11,641 nt of DNA, from positions 1 to 11,641 of the forward strand of contig CALHPT010000132.1 of assembly GCA_938036405.1 (NCBI GenBank), read 5' to 3'. Positions within the stretch are counted from its first letter, which is position 1. Every line of letters begins with the position of its first letter. A program made the position numbers and the translations under genes. The notes beneath the pieces are model-generated. The model was not told where the DNA came from and searched no databases. It was given only the letters and a program-made list of their open reading frames with translations. Shown one piece after another: positions 6,075-11,641 of this stretch. This DNA comes from an uncultured Tannerella sp. (GTDB lineage: Bacteria > Bacteroidota > Bacteroidia > Bacteroidales > Tannerellaceae).

Positions 6075-7226
6075 ATGCAAAACGAAGATGATTTGAGGGG
6101 CCTCGCCAAGACGATGGACCTCATGCGAGCGATCGCAATTCTTTTCACCGCCATGCACGCGTACTGGTTCTGCTACGCGGCATTCCGCGACCGACAGCTC
6201 ACGCTTGAGGTCGTCGACACTATCCTGCTGAACTTCGACCGTTCCACCGGGCTGTTCGCCTCGCCGCTGTGGACGAAGCTCTTTGCCACTGCCTTTTTGT
6301 CACTCTCCTGCCTCGGCACGAAGGGCGTCCGAACGGAGCGGATCACCTGGCCGCGCGTCGGAGCTGTCGCCGCCGCGGGCACCCTGCTGTTCTTCCTGAA
6401 CGGCTGGACGCTCCGCCTGCCGATTGGGACGGACGCGTGCGCCGGGCTGTATCTCACGGCCCTCGCCGCCGGCTTCGTCTGCCTGCTCATGGCCGGGTCG
6501 TGGGCGAGCCGTCTGCTGAAGAACAACCTCATGGACGACGTCTTCAATGTGGAGAACGAAAGCTTCATGCAGGAGACCCGCCTGATGACGAACGAATACT
6601 CCGTCAACCTCCCGACGCGCTTCTATTATCGGAAGAAATGGCAGTCCGGATGGATCAACGTCGTCAATCCGTTTCGCGCCACAATGGTGCTCGGCACACC
6701 CGGATCGGGCAAGTCGTACGCCATCATAAACAACTACATCAAGCAGCAGATCGAGAAGGCTTTCGCGATGTATATCTATGATTATAAATTTCCTGACCTG
6801 TCCGAAATCGCCTACAATCATCTGCGCCAGCACCTCGATGCGTACCCTGTCAAGCCGCAATTTTTCGTCATCAACTTCGACGATCCTCGCCGCTCGCACC
6901 GTTGCAATCCGATCCATCCTGACTTTATGACAGACATCTCAGATGCCTACGAAGCAGCCTACACCATCTTACTCAATTTGAACAGAACGTGGATTCAAAA
7001 GCAAGGCGATTTCTTCGTCGAATCACCGATCATCCTGCTGGCGGCCATCATTTGGTTCCTGAGAATTTACGAGGATGGCCGCTACTGCACCTTCCCGCAC
7101 GCAGTCGAATTTCTGAACCGCCCCTACGCGCAGATTTTCCCAATCCTGACGTCTTACGACGAACTGGCCAACTACCTCTCGCCCTTCATGGACGCGTGGG
7201 AAGGCGGCGCTCAGGAGCAGCTCCAA
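6075..7226 (+). CDS. mobC: MobC type IV coupling protein, exon 1 (residues 1-384)
   Basis: N-terminal part of the VirD4/TraG-type coupling protein that links the relaxase-bound DNA to the transfer channel and pumps it by ATP hydrolysis. Hydrophobic segments at about residues 14-36, 66-80, 95-111 and 120-142 anchor it in the inner membrane. Walker A is GTPGSGKS at 207-214, followed by family sequence YIYDYKFPDLSEIAYNHL. The frame is interrupted exactly after codon 384 (CAA, Gln) by the group II intron. Read through unspliced, only Val-Arg-Pro is added before a TAA (7236-7238), giving a truncated protein that lacks Walker B. The ATG at 6075 is the only start consistent with the first membrane segment; no strong Shine-Dalgarno precedes it, as is common in Bacteroidetes. 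Confidence 0.9.
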
Positions 7227-7520
7227 GTGCGCCCGTAAGGGCATATAATAAATATAGCTTTGGCAAGCTATTAGGTTCGTGTTCTTTGAAATAATAACCT
7301 ATCACCAGCCGACTTATCCATTCAACGAAAGACGATGGGGAGTGTAGCATGTCGGCAAAGCCACGAGTGGATGAACTGTCAAGTCTTGACCGAGTGGCAA
7401 GGTGAAAAGATAGATATGAGGATAAAGCCTATACTGGTTGAACGATAGTCCGAGCGGCTCGATGGTTAAGCCTTAACGGAAGACAGTTACAGACGTTATG
7501 CTGTGATACCCAACTTCTCC

Positions 7521-7526
7521 TTGGAG
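7521..7526 (+). promoter_or_regulatory. EBS1 of the mobC intron
   Basis: TTGGAG pairs perfectly, all six bases, with the last six bases of mobC exon 1 (7221-7226). The preceding C7520 and C7519 can pair with G9695 and G9696 of exon 2. This recognition sequence defines both splice sites and the retrohoming target. Confidence 0.8.
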
Positions 7527-7763
7527 GTCGATTGGGCAAAAGAACTTATCACAGAGCAACTACATACATAGTAAAGGACGAAAGTCGTATCCGACAATCT
7601 ATCATGCCAATAGTTATTATATGCTTTAACGGGGATTGCCTAAGTGGGGAAACCCATAGGGCAACAGAGCTTCCGTAAGTAGTCTGAGCAAGGGAAAGCC
7701 TTGTACATGGCGAAGGGAAGCAGCTTTATCGTTTAATGTCCAATCTCGGAAAATGTGAGAGAC

Positions 7764-9584
7764 ATGAAAAGAAATCCAGAGAAGATATTAAACAGTCTGA
7801 CGCAACATAGTTCCGACTTGGAATACAAGTTTGAACGTTTGTATCGGATACTGTTTAATGATGAGATGTACTACATAGCCTACCAGCACATATATGCCAA
7901 ACAAGGCAATATGACAAAGGGAGTTGACGGGAAAACCGTTGACGGCTTCAGTGTGTCCCATATTGAGCAGTTGATTGATACGCTTAAAAATGAGACGTAT
8001 CAGCCGAAACCCTCACAGCGAGTTTACATTCCGAAGAAAAATGGGAAGAAGAGACCGCTGGGTATTCCCTCATTGATGGACAAACTTCTTCAGGAGGTTG
8101 TCAGAATGATTTTAGAAGCTATTTACGAGGGCAGTTTTGAATACACTTCGCATGGTTTCAGACCACAACGAAGTCCTCAAACTGCACTTTCAAGCATTCA
8201 ACGGTCATTCAACGGTACGAAGTGGTTTATTGAAGGAGACATCAAAGGCTTCTTTGATCACATCAACCACGAAATACTGATAGCCATTCTGTCAGAAAGA
8301 ATCTCTGATGAGCGATTTCTTCGACTCATCAGAAAGTTCCTGAATGCAGGATATATGGAAGATCAGGTATTCCACAAATCATACAGTGGAACTCCGCAAG
8401 GTGGCATCATCAGCCCCATATTGGCTAACATCTACCTTGACAAGTTTGATAAGTATATCAAGGCCTACATCAAGCACTTCAATAAGGGGAAAAGACGCAA
8501 GGAAAATCCGATTGTAAAACGTTTGGGGCAACGTAAAGCCAAGTTAGTTGCGGAATTACGAAACACAGTTGATGAAACAACACGTCAGCTGTTGTTAGCT
8601 AAAATCAGAGGAATTGTCAAAGAAAGACTGAACTATCCTGCCGCCGATGAAATGGATGATCGTATCAAACGACTGAAATACATAAGATACGCGGATGATT
8701 TTCTGATTGGAGTAATTGGCAGTAAACAAGATTGCATCCAAATCAAAGAGGACATAAAGCAATTTATGGCTGACAAATTGAAATTGGAACTATCTGATGA
8801 AAAAACGCTGATTACCCATGCAAGAAAACATGCCAAATTTCTTGGATATGATGTCTTTGTGCGAAAGTCCAATGATGCACGCAGAGACAAGAACGGTCAT
8901 TTGACAAGGTCATTAGACCACAAGATTGTCTTATATGTAACAACTGAGACGATGAGAAAGAAACTTCTTGAATATGATGCTGTAAAGATTGTCAGGCAAA
9001 ATGGGAAAGAGGTTTGGAAGCCAAAAGGTCGTTCATATATGAGATGTCTTGATGATTTGGAGATTATAAGCCAATATAACGCTGAAATCATGGGGTTCTA
9101 TAACTACTACTCGATAGCGAACAACAGCCCGGTTATTGACTCGTTCTATCATATTATGGAGTATAGTATGTACAAGACATACGCCGCCAAATACACTACT
9201 TCAAAAAAGAAAATTATTGCGAAGTATAAGAAGAACGGCGTGTTCTCCATACCATACACAAATAAAAAGGGATATGAGGTCAGGCGTGAGTTTTACGACA
9301 AAGGTTTCAAACGCAAGGAACTACCGAATCGCTATTTGAATGACAGACTACCTAACACAGTCGCTATAACGGGTGGCAGAAATGGGCTTATTGCAAGATT
9401 AAGTGCACGAGTATGTGAAAACTGCGGAGCAACAGATCATCTTGAAATGCACCATGTCCGTAAACTCAAAGACTTGAAAGGTAAAAGCGATTGGGAAATC
9501 AAAATGATTTCTCGTAACCGTAAAACATTAGCAGTATGTTCTGCATGTCATCACAAAATACATTCGGGGAGAAAGTCAGACTGA
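7764..9584 (+). CDS. ltrA: Group II intron reverse transcriptase / maturase / HNH endonuclease
   Basis: The intron-encoded protein helps the RNA fold and splice, then copies it into new DNA sites. It has 606 aa from the ATG at 7764; a GTG at 7755 would give 609, and the numbering here uses 609. Reverse transcriptase blocks run from about 55 to 370: GVDGKTV, YIPKKNGKKRPLGIPS (91-106), GFRPQRSP (134-141), FIEGDIKGFFDHI (158-170), SGTPQGGIISPILANIYL (211-228) and the catalytic YADD (312-315). The maturase/domain X region covers about 400-510. A C-terminal HNH module spans about 554-605, with CENC at 554-557, LEMHHV and CSACHHKIH. All key residues are present and no frame damage is seen, so the protein could be active. 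The stop is 13 nt before domain V, as expected for an ORF in domain IV. Confidence 0.96.
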   Translation: MKRNPEKILNSLTQHSSDLEYKFERLYRILFNDEMYYIAYQHIYAKQGNMTKGVDGKTVDGFSVSHIEQLIDTLKNETYQPKPSQRVYIPKKNGKKRPLGIPSLMDKLLQEVVRMILEAIYEGSFEYTSHGFRPQRSPQTALSSIQRSFNGTKWFIEGDIKGFFDHINHEILIAILSERISDERFLRLIRKFLNAGYMEDQVFHKSYSGTPQGGIISPILANIYLDKFDKYIKAYIKHFNKGKRRKENPIVKRLGQRKAKLVAELRNTVDETTRQLLLAKIRGIVKERLNYPAADEMDDRIKRLKYIRYADDFLIGVIGSKQDCIQIKEDIKQFMADKLKLELSDEKTLITHARKHAKFLGYDVFVRKSNDARRDKNGHLTRSLDHKIVLYVTTETMRKKLLEYDAVKIVRQNGKEVWKPKGRSYMRCLDDLEIISQYNAEIMGFYNYYSIANNSPVIDSFYHIMEYSMYKTYAAKYTTSKKKIIAKYKKNGVFSIPYTNKKGYEVRREFYDKGFKRKELPNRYLNDRLPNTVAITGGRNGLIARLSARVCENCGATDHLEMHHVRKLKDLKGKSDWEIKMISRNRKTLAVCSACHHKIHSGRKSD

Positions 9585-9597
9585 ATGATAAGGTGGA

Positions 9598-9631
9598 GAG
9601 CCGTGTACGGGGAGACCTGTATGCACGGTTC
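9598..9631 (+). ncRNA. Group II intron domain V (catalytic hairpin)
   Basis: A 34-nt hairpin of exact family length. GAGCCGT (9598-9604) pairs with ACGGTTC (9625-9631). G9605-C9624 follows, then a two-base bulge (T9622, G9623). The upper stem 9606-9611 pairs with 9616-9621 under a GAGA (GNRA) tetraloop at 9612-9615. The catalytic AGC triad is 9599-9601. This is the most conserved part of the ribozyme and appears undamaged. Confidence 0.95.
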
Positions 9632-9633
9632 GG

Positions 9634-9694
9634 AGGCGAGTGCTTGGAAACCTACCATTGTAACAAATGGCAAGGCGTCGGGTGCTTAGCCTAT
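9634..9694 (+). ncRNA. Group II intron domain VI with branch-point adenosine
   Basis: AGGC (9634-9637) pairs with GCCT (9689-9692). The stem continues from 9638 to 9647 against 9678 to 9687, with several G-U pairs, leaving A9688 bulged between them. It is seven nucleotides from the 3' splice site counting inclusively, the normal position of the lariat branch point. The distal hairpin is CCATT (9654-9658) against AATGG (9666-9670). The intron ends AT, matching the conserved 3' A-Y. Confidence 0.88.
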
Positions 9695-10546
9695 GGCCAA
9701 CTTGCCAGCGCCAAAATCCCGCTTTCGCGCATGATTTCGCCCGCGCTTTATTGGGTGATGACGGGCAACGATTTCACGCTCGACATCAACAATCCCGCGT
9801 CGCCGAAGATCTTAGTCGTGGGCAACAATCCCGACCGACAGAACATTTACTCGGCCGCGCTCGGGCTATACAACAGCCGCATTGTGAAGCTGATCAACAA
9901 GAAGAAGCAGCTCAAAAGTTCGGTCATCATCGACGAGCTACCGACGATTTACTTCCGCGGTCTCGACAACCTGATCGCCACGGCGCGCAGTAACAAGGTG
10001 GCTGTCTGTCTCGGTTTTCAGGACTTCTCGCAGCTCACGCGCGACTACGGTGAAAAGGAAAGTCGGGTGATTCAGAACACGGTCGGGAATGTGTTTTCGG
10101 GGCAGGTGGTGGGAGAAACTGCCAAGACGCTCTCCGAACGGTTCGGCAAAGTCCTGCAAAGAAGGCAGTCCGTCTCCATCAATCGGCAGGACGTCTCGAC
10201 CTCGATCAACACGCAAATGGACAGCCTGATTCCGGCCTCAAAGATCAGTAACCTGACGCAAGGCATGTTTGTCGGCGCCGTCTCCGACAACTTCGACGAG
10301 CGTATCGAGCAGAAGATCTTCCATGCGGAGATTGTGGTCGATACCGCCAAAGTGTCCGCTGAGATGAAGTCTTACCGCCCGATTCCTATCATCGCCGACT
10401 TCCGCGACGCCTCGGGAGGAGACACGATGAAGGCCTCCATCGACGCGAACTATCGCCAAATCAAGCAGGAGATCCTCTCGCTCGTGGACTCCGAAATCGC
10501 CCGTATCAAAGCCGACCCGAAACTACAGGGGCTGATGAAGGGGTGA
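9695..10546 (+). CDS. mobC: MobC type IV coupling protein, exon 2 (residues 385-667)
   Basis: The C-terminal 283 residues of the coupling protein. They continue directly from exon 1 as EQLQ|GQLASAKIPLSRMISPALYWVMTGNDFTLDIN, the expected family sequence. Walker B is SSVIIDELPTIYF at about residues 459-471. The conserved ATPase tail with FQDFSQLTRDYGEKES and NTVGNVFSGQVVG follows. The spliced protein would be 667 aa, normal for the family. An apparent ATG at 9536 in the same frame lies inside the intron and overlaps the reverse transcriptase. It would add 53 residues of intron-derived sequence, so it is not a real start. The exon itself has no start codon; its expression needs splicing. A probable terminator follows at 10552. 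Confidence 0.92.
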   Translation, partial: GQLASAKIPLSRMISPALYWVMTGNDFTLDINNPASPKILVVGNNPDRQNIYSAALGLYNSRIVKLINKKKQLKSSVIIDELPTIYFRGLDNLIATARSNKVAVCLGFQDFSQLTRDYGEKESRVIQNTVGNVFSGQVVGETAKTLSERFGKVLQRRQSVSINRQDVSTSINTQMDSLIPASKISNLTQGMFVGAVSDNFDERIEQKIFHAEIVVDTAKVSAEMKSYRPIPIIADFRDASGGDTMKASIDANYRQIKQEILSLVDSEIARIKADPKLQGLMKG

Positions 10547-10551
10547 GGTCA

Positions 10552-10605
10552 AAAACGCATTTTGGGGGGAAGAAATACACTTTTGTGTAATGCGATTTTC
10601 TTTGG
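10552..10605 (+). terminator. Probable terminator after mobC
   Basis: CGCATT (10556-10561) pairs with AATGCG (10589-10594). An inner perfect hairpin ACAC-TTTT-GTGT (10577-10588) stacks next to the 3' arm. The stem is preceded by AAAA and followed by ATTTTCTTT. The shape suits an intrinsic terminator ending the mob transcript, though the 15-nt unpaired stretch inside the outer stem is unusual. Confidence 0.4.
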
Positions 10606-10637
10606 TCTTGTAGATCTTTGCGGTAAAAATCAGAGGA

Positions 10638-11393
10638 ATGAAAGAACGATATAGCAGGAACCGCATTTACGTAGATGCGGAAGAGCAAGAGAAAGTGCGC
10701 GAATTTCGAGTGTTTTTGGGTGGTGCCGGCATCGGTAGCATCATTTCTGAATGTGCGCTCAGATTCGGATTTGAAACGCTTACCATTGTGGATGGAGACA
10801 AGGTGGAAGAATCGAATCTGAACCGACAAAATTATCGGATATGCGACATTGGGAAACCAAAGGTCGAAGCGTTGAAAGAAAGACTGCTAAGCATCAATCC
10901 AAACGCAAACATCACAGTCGTGAATGCTTTCATAGATAAAGACAACATGGTTGAATTACTCAAGGGACATTCCGCGGCCGTTAATGCACTTGATTTCTCA
11001 TCAAATGTACCTTTTCTGTTCGATGCGCATTGTCGGCAATGCAAAATACCAGTATTGCACCCTTACAACCTTGGTTGGGGTGGATTGGTAATGGCCGTGT
11101 CACCTGATGGCTCGCAATTGAGTGATCTCTCGGACGATTATCACAATTTTGAAGCACGATTAGTCCAACGTAGGATCATTGACTATTTCCGTCTTTTGGG
11201 GAGCCCCAAACGGTGGCTTGAGGATATAATGGCACGTTACAAAGCAGAAAAAAGTCCTGCTCCTCCACCTCAGTTAGCTGTCGCTTCGTGGATAGTCGGT
11301 GGGCTTTGTACCAATCTGTTATTTTGCCTTGCCACCGGATGCCGAGTAAAATGGTATCCGGATTTTTATCTTTCATCGATCAAAGATAATTAA
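10638..11393 (+). CDS. ThiF/MoeB/E1-like adenylyltransferase family protein
   Basis: A 251-aa member of the ThiF/MoeB/UBA superfamily, enzymes that bind ATP and adenylate a C-terminal carboxylate, usually of a small ubiquitin-like protein or peptide. The nucleotide-binding loop is FLGGAGIGS (26-34), then IVDGDKVEESNLNRQNY (50-66) with the arginine finger-type Arg63. GKPKVEAL (72-79) and the conserved Asp119 in VNALDF follow. A single CxxC (132-135) is present instead of the two zinc-binding CxxC pairs of ThiF/MoeB. No clear catalytic cysteine is visible, so onward thiol transfer is uncertain. A hydrophobic segment lies at about 214-233. No E2, JAB peptidase or ubiquitin-like partner is seen in the window. 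Base composition is AT-richer than the mob genes. Substrate unknown; it may be cargo or lie outside the transfer module. Confidence 0.75.
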   Translation: MKERYSRNRIYVDAEEQEKVREFRVFLGGAGIGSIISECALRFGFETLTIVDGDKVEESNLNRQNYRICDIGKPKVEALKERLLSINPNANITVVNAFIDKDNMVELLKGHSAAVNALDFSSNVPFLFDAHCRQCKIPVLHPYNLGWGGLVMAVSPDGSQLSDLSDDYHNFEARLVQRRIIDYFRLLGSPKRWLEDIMARYKAEKSPAPPPQLAVASWIVGGLCTNLLFCLATGCRVKWYPDFYLSSIKDN

Positions 11394-11504
11394 TACATCA
11401 ACACACAAAGTGAAGCCCCACAAACAAGCCAGCTAAGGGAGAGGTATTTTACATTAGAATCCTTGGCTGTATCAAAAAAACATCGGTCGCTTTTGCATAC
11501 TAAT
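11394..11504. other. Convergent intergenic region with a long-loop inverted repeat
   Basis: Between the convergent ThiF-like and LuxR-like genes, CAGCTAAGG (11430-11438) can pair with CCTTGGCTG (11461-11469), nine pairs including one G-U, across a 22-nt loop. A run of seven A follows (11474-11480). The loop is long and no T-run follows on the + strand, so it is not a convincing terminator. Nothing else is recognised here. Confidence 0.25.
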
Positions 11505-11641
11505 TTAGACCATTCTTCTGTTGATAGCAGCCAGCACAGCGGTGGATTCATTTCTTACGGTCAATTTTGCAAAAATTTTCTTTCGATACAGTTTGATCGT
11601 GTTCTCCGACCTATTCAGTTTTGCAGCGATTTCTTTTGTCG
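11505..11641 (-). CDS. LuxR-type transcriptional regulator, C-terminal HTH (partial)
   Basis: Read on the minus strand from the right edge, the frame is TKEIAAKLNRSENTIKLYRK followed by KIFAKLTVRNESTAVLAAINRRMV and a TAA at 11507-11505. This is the C-terminal half of a GerE/LuxR helix-turn-helix domain: the TxKEIA start, SxxTIKxYRKKIFxKL recognition helix and VRNxxxAV tail all match. Only the last 44 complete codons are inside the window, so the sensor or receiver domain is unknown. The gene converges with the ThiF-like gene and shares its AT-richer composition. Confidence 0.75.
   Translation of the reverse strand, partial: TKEIAAKLNRSENTIKLYRKKIFAKLTVRNESTAVLAAINRRMV

Larger units (their letters stand above)
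7227..9694 (+). mobile_element. Complete group II intron (2468 nt, probably IIA) inside mobC
   Basis: The 5' end is GTGCGCCCGTAAGGGC (7227), with the conserved GTGCG and a GCCC-GTAA-GGGC hairpin. The ribozyme core (domains I-III) fills 7227-7754. EBS1 TTGGAG at 7521-7526 is the exact complement of IBS1 CTCCAA (7221-7226), the last six exon bases. C7520, just 5' of EBS1, pairs with G9695, the first base of the 3' exon; this delta pairing is typical of IIA introns. A 4-nt GCTC at 7457-7460 is a weak EBS2 candidate for GAGC at 7215-7218. Domain IV carries the reverse transcriptase. Domains V (9598-9631) and VI follow. The 3' end is AT at 9694. Removing 7227-9694 joins CAA to GGC and restores one MobC frame. 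It is sense-oriented and AT-richer than its host gene, indicating later acquisition. Confidence 0.96.

Noticed and set aside
7451..7460. GCTC at 7457-7460 as EBS2
   Set aside because: It gives only four pairs with 7215-7218 and can also pair with the adjacent GAGC. Spacing to EBS1 is plausible but the evidence is too weak for a feature.
8633..9091. Minus-strand open frames opposite the intron RT
   Set aside because: They are antisense shadows of the highly conserved RT domain.
9536..9694. ATG at 9536 as start of a separate coupling-protein gene
   Set aside because: These 53 codons are the end of the RT gene and intron domains V and VI. Family homology begins exactly at the 3' splice site, 9695.
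11430..11469. Nine-pair inverted repeat as a bidirectional terminator
   Set aside because: The loop is 22 nt and the flanking homopolymer is A on the plus strand, on the wrong side for termination of either gene.

Overview
The window is part of an integrative and conjugative element (conjugative transposon) of the CTnDOT/TraG type found in Bacteroidales. The evidence is gene order and family: a leftward transfer operon traA - DUF3408 gene - traD - traE - traF - traG, and a rightward mobilization block mobA - mobB - mobC. The species cannot be named. The conjugation genes are GC-rich. The intron and the genes at the right end are visibly AT-richer, which suggests later arrivals or a different source.

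Layout from the left. Positions 1-55 (minus strand) look like the first 55 nt of a group II intron that cuts traG after codon 271. The tra genes then read leftward from about 3650 to 56, linked by ATGA or TAATG overlaps except for a 150-bp gap between traD and traE. The non-coding region 3652-4181 holds a 212-bp degenerate tetranucleotide repeat (3717-3928). It also holds a large interrupted hairpin (4074-4128) just upstream of mobA, which is a good oriT candidate. mobA and mobB (relaxase) overlap by ATGA. Between mobB and mobC lie four copies of a 41-bp tandem repeat bracketed by a 9-nt inverted repeat.

mobC (type IV coupling protein) is split between its Walker A and Walker B motifs by a complete 2468-nt group II intron (7227-9694). 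This intron carries an intact-looking reverse transcriptase/maturase/HNH endonuclease. Its boundaries can be set to the base: GTGCG 5' end, EBS1-IBS1 pairing of 6 bp, delta pairing, a 34-nt domain V, domain VI with a bulged A 7 nt from the end, a 3' AT, and restoration of a 667-aa MobC frame when it is removed. To the right of mobC are a probable terminator, a ThiF/E1-like adenylyltransferase gene, and the 3' end of a LuxR-type regulator on the minus strand.

Expected roles: MobA and MobB process oriT, and MobC couples the nicked DNA to the TraG-powered transfer channel. The two large transfer ATPases, TraG (VirB4-like) and MobC (VirD4-like), each appear to be interrupted by a different group II intron. 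Conjugation of this element may therefore depend on RNA splicing of both.
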